Source: Silvania hatchlandensis
Lineage (GTDB): Bacteria > Pseudomonadota > Gammaproteobacteria > Enterobacterales > Enterobacteriaceae
Direction: 5' to 3'
DNA: 64,000 nt
Assembly: GCF_025564065.1 (NCBI RefSeq)
Contig: NZ_JAMGZK010000033.1
Location: 23,610 to 87,609 of the forward strand
Positions within the stretch are counted from its first letter, which is position 1; every line of letters begins with the position of its first letter. Under the pieces are notes generated by a model. That model searched no databases. It was not told the DNA's origin and saw only the letters and a list, made by a program, of their open reading frames with translations. The translations under genes were made by a program, and so were the position numbers. Below are positions 33,842 through 44,948 of the stretch, piece after piece.

Positions 33842-34217
33842 AATGACCACCGAAGAGCTGGCCGATACCCTCGGTGTCGCCAGACAGACAGTCAACCGCT
33901 GGGTACGCAAGAATGGCTGGAAGACGGAAGGTATTAATGGCGTGAAAGGCGGTCGGGCGCGTCTGATCCATATTGACGCCCAGGTTCGTGAGCACATCAT
34001 GAACATTCCGGCCATTCGGAAACGTCAGGCAATTTACCAGTTGGCAGAAACAGCGGCCAGCTATGGCAACGCTAAGCCTGCCGGCCCCTTGCGACAAATC
34101 TTCAATACCCTGGAGAATATGACCGTTGCGGAACAGCAGCGGCTTGATGTATTGCTTGCGCGGGAAGGATTGAAAGGTTTCCTCGTTCGGCTTGATATCC
34201 ACGCGCCAGAGGAATAA
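33822..34217 (+). CDS. yfeD: YfeD, putative DNA-binding protein, paralogue of YfeC
   Basis: 131-residue DUF1323 protein with the same layout as YfeC: HTH MTTEELADTLGVARQTVNRW, then GGRARLIHI, then a helical tail (LLAREGLKGFLVRLDI). The start ATG 33822 lies inside the yfeC end, suggesting coupled translation. The start MKKLSNKM matches the E. coli YfeD pattern. Function unknown; the HTH predicts DNA binding. Confidence 0.9.
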   Translation: MKKLSNKMTTEELADTLGVARQTVNRWVRKNGWKTEGINGVKGGRARLIHIDAQVREHIMNIPAIRKRQAIYQLAETAASYGNAKPAGPLRQIFNTLENMTVAEQQRLDVLLAREGLKGFLVRLDIHAPEE

Positions 34218-34246
34218 CAAAACGGCAGGAAACCCTGCCGTTTTTT
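34217..34246. terminator. Bidirectional terminator between yfeD and gltX
   Basis: Stem AACGGCAGG/CCTGCCGTT with an AAA loop and T-run; convergent genes on both sides. Confidence 0.88.
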
Positions 34247-34255
34247 ACTGCATGA

Positions 34256-35671
34256 TTACTGCTGGCTTTCGCGCTCAGCAATAAAACCCAGCGCTCTGTT
34301 AATGCGCGCAATACTGCGGGTTTTACCAATCGCGTGTACCGTCACGTCCAGACCTGGAGACTGACCGGCACCGGTCACCGCAACGCGCAGCGGCATGCCG
34401 ACTTTACCCATTCCGACTTCCAGCTCATCTGCCGTCGCCTGAATGGCGTGGTGTACGTTCTCAGCGCTCCAGTCGGTGATGGCAGACAGTTTATCGCGAA
34501 CCACTTCCAGCGGCTGGCGTGCAACCGGGCGCAGGTGCTTCTTCGCCGCGTCGGCATCAAACGCTTCGTACTCTTCATAGAAGTAGCGGCAGCTCTCAGC
34601 CATCTCTTTCAGTGTTTTGCAGCGCTCACCCAGCAGTTTCACCAGATCGGCCAGCTCCGGGCCATTACGGGTATCAATATTAGCCTGCTCAATGTGCCAC
34701 TGCAGATAGGTCGCCACGTACTCCGGCTGCATGGTGTTGATGTAGTGATGGTTCAGCCACTGCAGTTTTTCGGTATTGAATGCACTGGCAGACTTACCCA
34801 CTGCATCCAGCGAGAAGAGCTGGATCATCTCTTCGCGGCTGAAGATCTCCTGATCGCCATGGGACCAGCCCAGACGCACCAGGTAGTTCAGCAGCGCTTC
34901 CGGCAGGTAGCCATCATCGCGGTACTGCATCACGCTGACTGCGCCATGACGTTTGGACAGTTTTTTGCCGTCGTCACCGTTGATCATCGAGACGTGCGCA
35001 TACACCGGTACAGGTGCGTTCAGCGCTTTCAGGATGTTGATCTGACGTGGGGTATTGTTGATATGGTCTTCGCCACGCACAACGTGGGTGATTGCCATAT
35101 CCCAGTCGTCCACCACGACGCAGAAGTTATAGGTCGGTGCACCGTCGGTGCGGCGAATAATCAGATCGTCCAGCTCCTGGTTGCTGAATTCGATCGGGCC
35201 GCGGATCTGGTCGTCAAAAATCACCGACCCTTCCTGCGGGTTAGCAAAACGCACTACGCACGGCTCGTCATCCGCATGATGCTCATGACCGTGACGGCAG
35301 CGACCGTCGTAGCGCGGCTTTTCGTTATTCGCCATCTGCTCTTCACGCAGCGCATCCAGACGCTCTTTCGAGCAGTAGCACTTATAGGCGGTGCCCGCGA
35401 CCAGCATGTCATCAATCACCGCGTTGTAGCGATCAAAACGTTTAGTCTGGAAATACGGGCCTTCATCCCACTCCAGATTCAGCCAGTTCATGCCATCCAT
35501 AATGGCTTCGATTGCTTCCGGCGTTGAGCGTTCGAGATCGGTGTCTTCAATACGCAGTACAAACTCACCGCCCTGGTTACGTGCAAACAGCCATGAATAG
35601 AGAGCAGTGCGCGCACCGCCGACGTGCAGATAGCCGGTTGGGCTTGGCGCGAAGCGAGTTTTGATTTTCAT
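34256..35671 (-). CDS. gltX: GltX, glutamyl-tRNA synthetase
   Basis: Class I aminoacyl-tRNA synthetase of 471 residues (same as E. coli) charging tRNA-Glu. The HIGH-type motif appears in [18 protein letters not shown] (near 9-25) and the KMSKS-type motif as KKLSKRHG (near 237). The intervening Cys/His cluster ([16 protein letters not shown]) is the zinc-binding insert. The helical anticodon-binding domain follows. It is a single gene, divergent from the tRNA-Val/tRNA-Lys operon. Confidence 0.98.
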   Translation of the reverse strand: MKIKTRFAPSPTGYLHVGGARTALYSWLFARNQGGEFVLRIEDTDLERSTPEAIEAIMDGMNWLNLEWDEGPYFQTKRFDRYNAVIDDMLVAGTAYKCYCSKERLDALREEQMANNEKPRYDGRCRHGHEHHADDEPCVVRFANPQEGSVIFDDQIRGPIEFSNQELDDLIIRRTDGAPTYNFCVVVDDWDMAITHVVRGEDHINNTPRQINILKALNAPVPVYAHVSMINGDDGKKLSKRHGAVSVMQYRDDGYLPEALLNYLVRLGWSHGDQEIFSREEMIQLFSLDAVGKSASAFNTEKLQWLNHHYINTMQPEYVATYLQWHIEQANIDTRNGPELADLVKLLGERCKTLKEMAESCRYFYEEYEAFDADAAKKHLRPVARQPLEVVRDKLSAITDWSAENVHHAIQATADELEVGMGKVGMPLRVAVTGAGQSPGLDVTVHAIGKTRSIARINRALGFIAERESQQ

Positions 35672-35883
35672 GAAATGGCCTTACAGTGATAAAGATGCCG
35701 ACAACCGGCATATCCTGGAAACTAAAGTGGGCAATATTCTATCACTCCAGTCTGATTCCTCAATCTTGTTGCGGTGAGATCCTTGTTGCTGACCGTTTTT
35801 GTTTAGAAATCATGCGCCATTGCCGCTTTCGCGATCGTTTTGTTTAATTTTACGACGAACAAATAAAAACTTGAGAAAAGGCG

Positions 35884-35911
35884 TTGACTCATTTTCAACT
35901 CTCCCTATAAT
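35884..35911 (+). promoter_or_regulatory. Promoter of the tRNA-Val/tRNA-Lys operon
   Basis: TTGACT (35884-35889) and TATAAT (35906-35911) with a 16-bp spacer, followed by a GCGACTCC discriminator. It lies 17 nt before the first tRNA. Confidence 0.88.
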
Positions 35912-35928
35912 GCGACTCCACACAGCGG

Positions 35929-36004
35929 GGGTGATTAGCTCAGTTGGTAGAGCACCTCCTTTACACGGAGGGGGTCGGCGGTTCGAGCCCGTCATCACCC
36001 ACCA
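35929..36004 (+). tRNA. valU: tRNA-Val (UAC), first copy
   Basis: 76-nt cloverleaf with encoded CCA; starts GGGTGATTAGCTC, anticodon loop TTTACAC (UAC), T-loop TTCGAGC. First gene of a four-tRNA operon that matches E. coli valU-valX-valY-lysV. Confidence 0.97.
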
Positions 36005-36048
36005 TCTACTTCACGTAGATACCGCAGTGTAGATAAGAATTTGAGAAT

Positions 36049-36124
36049 GGGCGATTAGCTCAGTTGGTAGAGCATCTCCTTTACACGGAGGGGGTCGGCG
36101 GTTCGAGCCCGTCATCGCCCACCA
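36049..36124 (+). tRNA. valX: tRNA-Val (UAC), second copy with variant stem
   Basis: 76 nt with encoded CCA. It differs from copies 1 and 3 by a compensated acceptor pair (position 4:69 changes from T-A to C-G) and by T at position 27, which makes a wobble pair with G43. The anticodon is unchanged (UAC). Confidence 0.97.
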
Positions 36125-36161
36125 TTCTCAACGCAATGTCTTATCAAAGAAGTAACGAAAT

Positions 36162-36237
36162 GGGTGATTAGCTCAGTTGGTAGAGCACCTCCTTTACACG
36201 GAGGGGGTCGGCGGTTCGAGCCCGTCATCACCCACCA
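36162..36237 (+). tRNA. valY: tRNA-Val (UAC), third copy
   Basis: 76 nt, identical in sequence to the first copy, with encoded CCA. It lies 3 nt before tRNA-Lys. Confidence 0.97.
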
Positions 36238-36240
36238 TTC

Positions 36241-36316
36241 GGGTCGTTAGCTCAGTTGGTAGAGCAGTTGACTTTTAATCAATTGGTCGCAGGTTCGAAT
36301 CCTGCACGACCCACCA
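36241..36316 (+). tRNA. lysV: tRNA-Lys (UUU)
   Basis: 76-nt cloverleaf with encoded CCA, starts GGGTCGTTAGCTC, anticodon loop CTTTTAA (UUU), T-loop TTCGAAT. Last gene of the operon. Confidence 0.97.
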
Positions 36317-36320
36317 ATGT

Positions 36321-36347
36321 AAAAAAGCGCCCTAAAGGCGCTTTTTT
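36321..36347 (+). terminator. Terminator of the tRNA-Val/Lys operon
   Basis: A-run, GCGCC, CTAAA-type loop, GGCGC, T-run, 4 nt after the tRNA-Lys CCA. Confidence 0.9.
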
Positions 36348-36395
36348 GCTATCTGCGATAGAGACGATTTCCCCCCTCAATACTGGTAGGCTTCC

Positions 36396-36422
36396 TCAAG
36401 CTCTTCAATTTCTTGCCGATAT
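36396..36422 (+). promoter_or_regulatory. Candidate FliA (sigma-28) promoter of the flxA-like gene
   Basis: TCAAGCTC (36396-36403), an exact 11-bp spacer, then GCCGATAT (36415-36422). The consensus is TAAAGTTT-N11-GCCGATAA: the -10 matches 7 of 8, the -35 matches 5 of 8. It ends 26 bp before the start codon. Confidence 0.65.
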
Positions 36423-36448
36423 CTCTTTTTTGGCAAGAGATTTTCACC

Positions 36449-36790
36449 ATGACCACAATACAAACATCCACCGCATCGGTACAAACCCAGAGCAGCGGCA
36501 GCAGTCGCAGTACTGGCAGCGACATCTCCTCACAGATCACCCGTCTGACGTCGCAAATTACCAAACTGACCCAGCAGCTGAAAGATGTTGCCAACGGTAG
36601 CGGCACCACCGAAGACAAGAAAAAGCAGCAGGAGTTACTGCAGGCGCAGATCAAAATGTTGCAGGCCCAGCTGGCGCAGCTGCAACGCCGTCAGGCAGAA
36701 GAAGCCCAGCAGAAGCAGGAACAGCAGCAGGGCAAAGTGGAAGGGGTGAACTCCCCTTCCGATGAGCATAAGATTGATATCTACGTCTGA
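36449..36790 (+). CDS. FlxA-like protein (113 aa)
   Basis: Small soluble protein with a Ser/Thr-rich N-terminus (1-27) and a long coiled-coil-type helix (28-95) rich in Gln, Leu and Lys (QITRLTSQITKLTQQLKDV, QAQLAQLQRRQAEEAQQKQ). It resembles E. coli FlxA, a flagellar class III gene product of unknown function. I chose ATG 36449 (MTTIQTST) because AAGAGA lies 8 nt upstream and a sigma-28 promoter lies just before. The upstream in-frame ATG at 36413 would be inside the promoter. The gene lies alone after tRNA-Lys, where E. coli has xapR, and its 3' end overlaps a truncated xapA by 10 bp. Confidence 0.8.
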   Translation: MTTIQTSTASVQTQSSGSSRSTGSDISSQITRLTSQITKLTQQLKDVANGSGTTEDKKKQQELLQAQIKMLQAQLAQLQRRQAEEAQQKQEQQQGKVEGVNSPSDEHKIDIYV

Positions 36791-37260
36791 TGCGTCGCGT
36801 ATGCGGGCCAGATTTCCACGCTGCGCCTGCATCCCCTCTTTATGCCCGGTTTAAGATCGTTTAGCGCGACCAGGCTGCCCGGCCCGACTTCCGGGCGCAG
36901 CGAACCCGCCGCATTGGTGCTAAACAGCAGCTCACAGCCCAGCAGCTTCAGGGTGCGAATCGCATCGGTCATCACGCTCATGCCGCGGCCTTCATAAAAA
37001 TGTCCGCGCCCCTTCATGCACGCCACCGGGACCCCGGCCAGATGGCCGAGCACCAGCTCCCCGGCATGTCCATGAACGGTACTGACCGGGAAACCCGGCA
37101 GCTTCTCGTAGGAGATAGCCACCGCGCCTTCAATTTGTTCTGCCAGGGCGCCTAAACCGGAGCCAAGAATAAAGGCCACGCGTGGCGTAAAGTCGGGTTT
37201 GTAACCCCGGATGATGTCGGCGCTATACCAGGGATTCTGGGAAAAAAGAGAGTGGCTCAT
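36781..37260 (-). pseudogene. xapA: Truncated xapA (xanthosine phosphorylase) remnant
   Basis: The first 135 residues match xanthosine/purine nucleoside phosphorylase II: GSGLGALAE (33-41), TVHGHAGELV, KGRGHFYEGR and STNAAGSLRPEVGPGSL. Homology stops after VALND near base 36855, where 24 unrelated codons lead to a TAG within the end of the flxA-like gene. E. coli XapA has 277 residues, so the second half with the purine-binding and catalytic residues is missing. The N-terminus and a start codon are intact, so the deletion may be recent. xapB and xapR, normally downstream, are gone. A functional enzyme is not expected. Confidence 0.85.
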
Positions 37261-37386
37261 GCGAAATCCTTTAAGCTGAATAATTGGAATAATGTTGAGT
37301 ACCTCTTTCTTATAGCGAGAGTGGCTAACCCTTTACCAATACACTTTCCCGGGCCGATCGATAGGCGTTTCGAATGGATTAGTCTG

Positions 37387-38313
37387 CTACTTCTGATACA
37401 GCGGATCCCGCACCCGACCTGCGGTCAGCTCGCTGGCCTGCAGACGAACCACATCCCACAGCGCCTGGGCCGCAGTCGATAACGAGCGATTCTTACGGCG
37501 CACCAGCATCAGCTGCCGCTCAACCACCGGAGTCAGTCGCTTGATCTGCAGATGATTGCCCTGCGGCAGCGGCAGCGCCAGCGCGGGCAGGACGCTGATA
37601 CCAATGCCCGACTCAACCATCGGAAACAGCGTCGCCGGATGACCAATCTCCTGCACAATATTGGCCTCGACCGAGAAGCCCGCCAGCGCGGCGTCGATCA
37701 GCGGTCGGCTGCCGGAAGCATAATCCTGTAGCACCAGCCGCTGACCCTCAAGCTCGTGCCAGCTCACCGAATCCCGTCCGGCAAAGGGATGATCATCGCG
37801 GCACAGCAGTAGGAAGGGTTCCGACAGCACGGTCTCACACTCCAAATCGGTTGCCGCACCGGGATCGATCACAATGCCAAAATCCACCTCCCCCTGGCGA
37901 ATGCTCTCCAGCACCCACTGCTGCGGGCGATCGTGCAGAACAAATTTAATCTCCGGGTACTGAAAATTACTTTGAGCAATACAGTGCGGAATAAGATGCG
38001 CCGAAATGGTCTGGCTGGCCGCCACCCGCACCGTCCCGGACAGCTGTTGCCCGACCCGGCCCACGTCGCGCAGGGTGGTCGACAGCTCGTCCAGTATGCG
38101 CTCCAGACGCGCCGCCAGCTGCTGGCCTGCCTCGGTCAGCACCACCTCGCGCGTGGTTCTGTCGAGTAAACGAACCCCGGTCTGCAGTTCCAGCTCCTTC
38201 ACGCTGTGGCTCACCGCCGACTGGCTCAAGCCGATTTTCTCCCCTGCCCGGCTAAAACTTTTTGCCTGCGCGACGGTGACGAAAACGCGCAGCTGACGCA
38301 GGGAGTAATTCAT
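37387..38313 (-). CDS. yfeR: YfeR, LysR-type regulator
   Basis: LysR-family transcription factor of 308 residues, the E. coli length. The HTH lies at residues 1-60 ([23 protein letters not shown]), followed by a linker helix and an effector-binding domain (about 90-300) with the usual alpha/beta layout. Salmonella YfeR is linked to osmolarity and control of the adjacent yfeH. It is divergent from yfeH, and a palindrome lies between them (38330-38346). Confidence 0.94.
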   Translation of the reverse strand: MNYSLRQLRVFVTVAQAKSFSRAGEKIGLSQSAVSHSVKELELQTGVRLLDRTTREVVLTEAGQQLAARLERILDELSTTLRDVGRVGQQLSGTVRVAASQTISAHLIPHCIAQSNFQYPEIKFVLHDRPQQWVLESIRQGEVDFGIVIDPGAATDLECETVLSEPFLLLCRDDHPFAGRDSVSWHELEGQRLVLQDYASGSRPLIDAALAGFSVEANIVQEIGHPATLFPMVESGIGISVLPALALPLPQGNHLQIKRLTPVVERQLMLVRRKNRSLSTAAQALWDVVRLQASELTAGRVRDPLYQK

Positions 38314-38329
38314 CTGTTTTCCTCATATA

Positions 38330-38346
38330 TTGATGCAATAAATCAA
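38330..38346. promoter_or_regulatory. Palindrome in the yfeR/yfeH gap, candidate YfeR site
   Basis: TTGAT-N7-ATCAA is a perfect 17-bp dyad in the 89-bp gap. Its shape fits a LysR-type binding site, which usually lies between regulator and target. Confidence 0.5.
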
Positions 38347-38402
38347 TTTTATTTCTCAAAGGGAAGAAAGCACAATAGTGCCATCTCTATTCAGGAGTAT
38401 TT

Positions 38403-39401
38403 ATGAAACTTTTTCGCATCCTCGATCCGTTTACGCTCACGCTTATTGGCGTTGTTTTACTGGCTTCACTGTTCCCGGCCCGCGGTGGCTTTGTGCCATT
38501 TTTTGAAGGGCTGACAACCGCCGCCATTGCGCTGCTGTTCTTTATGCACGGGGCCAAGCTTTCCCGCGAGGCGATTGTTGCAGGCGGCAGCCACTGGCGG
38601 CTGCATCTGTGGGTGATGTGCAGCACCTTTGTCGTCTTCCCGGTGTTAGGCGTGCTGTTTGCCTGGTGGGCACCGGTCAATGTCGACCCGGCGCTGTATA
38701 CCGGCTTCCTCTATCTGTGCATTTTGCCGGCCACCGTCCAGTCGGCCATCGCCTTTACCTCGATGGCGGGCGGTAACGTGGCGGCGGCCGTGTGCTCCGC
38801 TTCGGCTTCCAGTCTGTTAGGCATTTTTGTCTCGCCGCTGCTGGTTGGGCTGGTGATGAATATGCACGGGGCTGAAGGCAATATGGATCAGGTCGGGAAG
38901 ATTATGCTCCAGCTGCTGCTGCCGTTTGTGCTCGGCCATCTCTCCCGTCCGTGGACCGGGGCGTTTGTGGCGAAGCACAAGAAGTGGATTGCCAAAACCG
39001 ATCAGACATCGATTCTGTTGGTGGTCTATTCCGCCTTCAGCGAAGCAGTAGTCAACGGCATCTGGAATAAAGTCGGGGTCGGATCGCTGCTGTTTATCGT
39101 GGTGGTGAGCCTGGTGCTGCTGGCAATTATCATTGCGATTAATGTGTTCGCCGCCCGCAGCTTCGGCTTCAATAAAGCCGATGAAATTACCATTGTCTTC
39201 TGCGGTTCGAAAAAGAGCCTGGCAAACGGGATCCCGATGGCCAATATTCTGTTTCCGACCTCGGTAATTGGGATGATGGTGCTGCCGCTGATGATCTTCC
39301 ACCAGCTGCAGCTGATGATCTGCTCGGTGCTGGCGCGCCGCTATCAGCGCCAGACCGAGAAACTGCAGGCGCAGGAGAAGGCCCCCGCCGCTAAAGCTTA
39401 A
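38403..39401 (+). CDS. yfeH: YfeH, bile acid:sodium symporter family transporter
   Basis: Inner-membrane protein of 332 residues with about ten hydrophobic segments and the BART/SBF7-type fold. Start ATG 38403 (MKLFRILDPFTL) follows AGGAG at 6 nt. Conserved blocks include FLYLCILPATVQSAIAFTS and FCGSKKSLANGIPMANILFP, which are typical of the YfeH subfamily. The substrate is unknown. It is divergent from its likely regulator yfeR and its stop overlaps that of convergent ypeB. Confidence 0.92.
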   Translation: MKLFRILDPFTLTLIGVVLLASLFPARGGFVPFFEGLTTAAIALLFFMHGAKLSREAIVAGGSHWRLHLWVMCSTFVVFPVLGVLFAWWAPVNVDPALYTGFLYLCILPATVQSAIAFTSMAGGNVAAAVCSASASSLLGIFVSPLLVGLVMNMHGAEGNMDQVGKIMLQLLLPFVLGHLSRPWTGAFVAKHKKWIAKTDQTSILLVVYSAFSEAVVNGIWNKVGVGSLLFIVVVSLVLLAIIIAINVFAARSFGFNKADEITIVFCGSKKSLANGIPMANILFPTSVIGMMVLPLMIFHQLQLMICSVLARRYQRQTEKLQAQEKAPAAKA

Positions 39402-39613
39402 GGACGTTTCAGGGGCTGAACCAGCTGGGTCAGCCCCTCGGTTTTGATCAGTAACGTCAGCGCCATTAGCTCGCCAAGATGCCCGGCAGGAAATCCATCC
39501 TTACGGGCAAACCACAGTAAATACTCTTCCGGCACGTCAATCAGCCTGCGGCCCTGGTACTTGCCGAAGGGCATCTCGGTATTGGCGATCTCGATAAGCT
39601 GCGCTTTATCCAC
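39398..39613 (-). CDS. ypeB: YpeB, DUF3820 protein
   Basis: Small soluble protein of 71 residues matching E. coli YpeB. The DUF3820 signature is visible: MPFGKYQGRRLIDVPEEYLLWF, a segment also found in exonuclease-associated proteins. The function is unknown. The start is 1 nt after the ligA stop, so the two are co-transcribed. Confidence 0.9.
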   Translation of the reverse strand: MDKAQLIEIANTEMPFGKYQGRRLIDVPEEYLLWFARKDGFPAGHLGELMALTLLIKTEGLTQLVQPLKRP

Positions 39614-39614
39614 G

Positions 39615-41639
<2,025 letters not shown>

Positions 41640-41645
41640 TCAATG

Positions 41646-41671
41646 AGAAAAACCCCCGACAGGCGGGGGTT
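41646..41671 (-). terminator. Terminator after zipA
   Basis: Stem AACCCCCG/CGGGGGTT with a 5-nt loop; on the minus strand it is followed by TTTTCTC. It separates zipA from ligA. Confidence 0.75.
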
Positions 41672-41698
41672 GAGGAGGAGTGAAACAAACGCAGACTG

Positions 41699-42664
41699 TT
41701 ATGCGTTAGCTTCTTTAACTTCGCGGATGCGGTCCTGATATTCGCGCAACTTCTGCGGCGTCATCATACGACGCTGATCGTCGAGCACCATGCCGCCGAC
41801 TTCATCGGCGATGTGCTGGGCAGACTGCAGCATCAGCTTAAAGTTTTGCAGTTCATCACCGTAAGACGGCACCTGCATAAAGATCGTAATACCTGGCGTG
41901 GTAAAGTCACCGGTCATCTCCGGATCGAAGGTTCCCGGGTTGACCATATTGGCCAGACTGAACAGGGAAGGACCGCTGCCGTCCGGGCTCAGGTGACGAT
42001 GGAAGATATTCATATCGCCAAATTTAAAGCCCGCCTGCTCGATACTGTTGAGCAGCACTTCGCCATTAATGGCTGTACCCTGATGGGCGGCAACGCTCAT
42101 GACGATCACCGTCTCTTTGCGCTGCGGTTTCTCAACCACTGGGGCGGCTTCGACTACCGGCTCCGGCTCTACGACAGGCGCAGGTGCGGGTTGCGGCGCA
42201 ACAGGCTGCGGTGCCTGCTGCACGACCGGCTGAGGTTGAGGTTCAGGCTGAGCGGCATACTGGGGTTGCTGCACCGGCTGCTGGCGCACAGGCTCTTGCT
42301 GCTGCGGTTGCGGCGGCTGTACCGGCACGTCGACAGGCTGCTGCTGCGCAGGTCGTGGCTGCGCGGAGGCGTACGGCGGCTGATACTGATGCTGCGGAGA
42401 CTGACGAGGCGCTTCATGCTCCCCATGGCCTGCACCGGGTGCCGTATTGTTGCGATGAACGCGAACTTCACCCACACCGTCATCTTCCGTTTCATCGATA
42501 TCGTCATCGCTATCGTCTTCACGGGTCGACTTCATGCGCTTCAATGGGCGATCGCGAAACATAGAAGAGCGCTCTTTACGGCTGGTCCAGAAACCATGTA
42601 CCAGTAAAGCGATTATGGCGATCGCGCCAACAATGATTAATATCAGACGCAAATCCTGCATCAT
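41699..42664 (-). CDS. zipA: ZipA, cell-division protein that anchors FtsZ
   Basis: Essential inner-membrane division protein of 321 residues (E. coli 328). I chose ATG 42664 ([13 protein letters not shown]), the family N-terminus; the open frame to 42715 is not conserved. It has an N-terminal membrane segment (6-25), a charged stretch (30-80), a Pro/Gln-rich unstructured linker (about 90-185), and a C-terminal FtsZ-binding domain (190-321) with the blocks NMEIFHRH-like [16 protein letters not shown] and [15 protein letters not shown]. It is divergent from cysZ. Confidence 0.96.
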   Translation of the reverse strand: MMQDLRLILIIVGAIAIIALLVHGFWTSRKERSSMFRDRPLKRMKSTREDDSDDDIDETEDDGVGEVRVHRNNTAPGAGHGEHEAPRQSPQHQYQPPYASAQPRPAQQQPVDVPVQPPQPQQQEPVRQQPVQQPQYAAQPEPQPQPVVQQAPQPVAPQPAPAPVVEPEPVVEAAPVVEKPQRKETVIVMSVAAHQGTAINGEVLLNSIEQAGFKFGDMNIFHRHLSPDGSGPSLFSLANMVNPGTFDPEMTGDFTTPGITIFMQVPSYGDELQNFKLMLQSAQHIADEVGGMVLDDQRRMMTPQKLREYQDRIREVKEANA

Positions 42665-42894
42665 TATATTCTCTGTTGTTCTAACACCTTGCCACCACGG
42701 CAAACATTTACTCACTAAGAGTATTTGCCGATTACCTCAAGTGCAAGTGCGTGCAGAGCATTCGCAGCATAAAGATGGACGAAATCGTGCTTTTTGCTGT
42801 TTTTTCGAACATTTCTTAACTGGTCAACGTGCCACAACTGGCTAATATAGGCGGGCAATTTCACTGGTTGTGATAAAAGGAGCTCCACCTGGTT

Positions 42895-43656
42895 ATGGTT
42901 TCATCAACTTCTTCTCCCCCACGCAGCGGCGTCTGGTACTTTTCTCAGGGCTGGAAACTGGTTTCACTGCCAGGCATCCGGCGCTTTGTCATTCTGCCCC
43001 TGCTGATCAACATTCTGCTGATGGGTGGTGCGTTCTGGTGGCTCTTCACTCAACTGGACAGCTGGATCCCGGCCATCATGAGCCATGTGCCTGACTGGCT
43101 GCAGTGGCTGAGCTACGTATTGTGGCCGCTGGTGGTGCTCTCGGTTCTGCTGGTGTTTGGCTATCTCTTTTCGACAATTGCCAACTGGATTGCGGCCCCG
43201 TTTAACGGCCTGCTGGCCGAACAGCTCGAAGCGCGACTGACCGGCGCCACCCCACCGGATACCGGCGTGCTGGGGGTCATGAAAGATGTCCCGCGGATCA
43301 TGAAGCGCGAATGGCAAAAGCTTGCCTGGTATCTGCCGCGCGCGCTGGTGTTGCTGGTGCTCTATTTTATTCCGGGCATCGGACAAACTGTCGCGCCGGT
43401 TGTGTGGTTCCTGTTCAGCGCCTGGATGCTGGCGATCCAGTATTGCGATTACCCGTTTGATAACCACAAGGTGCCGTTTAAAGAGATGCGCACCGCCCTG
43501 CGCAGCCGCAAGATGACCAATATGCAGTTTGGCGCCCTGACCAGCCTGTTTACGCTGATCCCGGTACTGAATCTGTTCATCATGCCGGTTGCGGTTTGCG
43601 GCGCGACGGCGATGTGGGTCGACTGCTACCGTGATAAACACGCGTTATGGAAATAG
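42895..43656 (+). CDS. cysZ: CysZ, sulfate uptake protein
   Basis: Inner-membrane protein of 253 residues (same as E. coli) with about four hydrophobic hairpins, importing sulfate for cysteine synthesis. It matches E. coli CysZ throughout, including [14 protein letters not shown] and [21 protein letters not shown] precedes ATG 42895, which is the family start (MVSS). It precedes cysK, but an ERIC element lies in the gap. Confidence 0.96.
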   Translation: MVSSTSSPPRSGVWYFSQGWKLVSLPGIRRFVILPLLINILLMGGAFWWLFTQLDSWIPAIMSHVPDWLQWLSYVLWPLVVLSVLLVFGYLFSTIANWIAAPFNGLLAEQLEARLTGATPPDTGVLGVMKDVPRIMKREWQKLAWYLPRALVLLVLYFIPGIGQTVAPVVWFLFSAWMLAIQYCDYPFDNHKVPFKEMRTALRSRKMTNMQFGALTSLFTLIPVLNLFIMPVAVCGATAMWVDCYRDKHALWK

Positions 43657-43668
43657 AGCACATTTGCC

Positions 43669-43795
43669 CTAAATAATTCGCGTTGCAGGAAGGCGGCAAG
43701 TGAGTAAACCCTGGGAGCTTACATCAGTAAGTGACCGGGGTGAACGAACGCAGCCAACGCGCCTGCGGCGTGAAGGATGACGGGCAGGCTTATGC
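43669..43795. repeat. ERIC (IRU) element between cysZ and cysK
   Basis: About 127 bp carrying the ERIC core: GTGAGTAAACCCTGGGAGCT, then TACATCAGTAAGTGACCGGG, then GTGAACGAACGCAGCC, which corresponds to the sites of the classic ERIC1R and ERIC2 primers. The ends pair (TTGCAGGAAGGCGGC with the GCCTGCGGCG side) into a long imperfect hairpin. The boundaries are approximate. Confidence 0.9.
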
Positions 43796-43925
43796 CACTC
43801 CTTATTCCATACCGATCCCCATTATTTCTTTGCAGCATATAGATATGCGAATTCCTTACTTCCCCATCGCCGCCTTGCAGGTATGCTGATGCGGTATCCC
43901 AAATTCAAACAGTTAAGGACAGGCC

Positions 43926-44897
43926 ATGAGTAAGATTTTTGAAGACAACTCGCTGACTATCGGTCACACGCCCCTGGTTCGACTGAACCGTATCGGTAAT
44001 GGACGCATTCTGGCGAAGGTAGAATCTCGTAACCCAAGCTTCAGCGTAAAATGCCGTATCGGTGCCAATATGATTTGGGATGCGGAAAAACGCGGCGTGC
44101 TGAAACCGGGCGTTGAGCTGGTTGAACCAACCAGCGGTAACACCGGCATTGCGTTGGCCTACGTGGCTGCAGCGCGCGGCTACAAGCTGACGCTGACCAT
44201 GCCGGAAACCATGAGCATCGAACGCCGTAAGCTGCTTAAAGCGCTGGGCGCAAACCTGGTACTGACCGAAGGCGCGAAAGGCATGAAAGGCGCGATCCAA
44301 AAGGCAGAAGAAATTGTTGCCAGCGATCCGGCTAAATATCTTCTGCTGCAGCAGTTCAGCAACCCGGCTAACCCGGAAATCCACGAAAAAACCACCGGCC
44401 CGGAAATCTGGGAAGATACCGACGGTCAGGTTGACGTGTTTATTTCAGGCGTGGGCACTGGCGGTACGCTGACCGGCGTCAGCCGTTATATTAAAGGCAC
44501 AAAAGGCAAAAAAGATCTGATTACCGTTGCCGTTGAGCCAACCGACTCCCCTGTTATTGCACAGGCGCTGGCAGGTGAAGAGCTGAAACCGGGTCCGCAT
44601 AAAATCCAGGGTATCGGCGCAGGCTTTATTCCGGGTAACCTGGATCTGAACCTGATTGATAAAGTGGTTGCTATCACTAACGATGAGGCGATCTCAACTG
44701 CACGCCGTCTGATGGAAGAAGAAGGTATTCTGGCGGGCATCTCTTCGGGTGCGGCGGTTGCTGCGGCACTGCAGTTGCTCGAAGATGAAACCTTTACCAA
44801 CAAGAATATTGTGGTTATCCTTCCGTCCTCGGGTGAGCGTTATTTAAGCACGGCTCTGTTTGCAGATCTCTTCACTGAGAAAGAATTGCAACAGTAG
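43926..44897 (+). CDS. cysK: CysK, O-acetylserine sulfhydrylase A
   Basis: PLP enzyme of 323 residues making cysteine from O-acetylserine and sulfide in the cytoplasm; it also complexes with CysE. The PLP lysine lies in [12 protein letters not shown] near residue 42. TSGNTGIA and [14 protein letters not shown] are the substrate and phosphate loops. AAGGAC lies before ATG 43926. It ends with its own strong terminator. Confidence 0.98.
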   Translation: MSKIFEDNSLTIGHTPLVRLNRIGNGRILAKVESRNPSFSVKCRIGANMIWDAEKRGVLKPGVELVEPTSGNTGIALAYVAAARGYKLTLTMPETMSIERRKLLKALGANLVLTEGAKGMKGAIQKAEEIVASDPAKYLLLQQFSNPANPEIHEKTTGPEIWEDTDGQVDVFISGVGTGGTLTGVSRYIKGTKGKKDLITVAVEPTDSPVIAQALAGEELKPGPHKIQGIGAGFIPGNLDLNLIDKVVAITNDEAISTARRLMEEEGILAGISSGAAVAAALQLLEDETFTNKNIVVILPSSGERYLSTALFADLFTEKELQQ

Positions 44898-44920
44898 TGC
44901 CAAAATGTAAATAGCGCGTA

Positions 44921-44948
44921 AAAAAGCACCCTTCAGGGTGCTTTTTTG
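44921..44948 (+). terminator. Terminator of cysK
   Basis: A-run, GCACCC, TTCA loop, GGGTGC, T-run. Confidence 0.9.
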
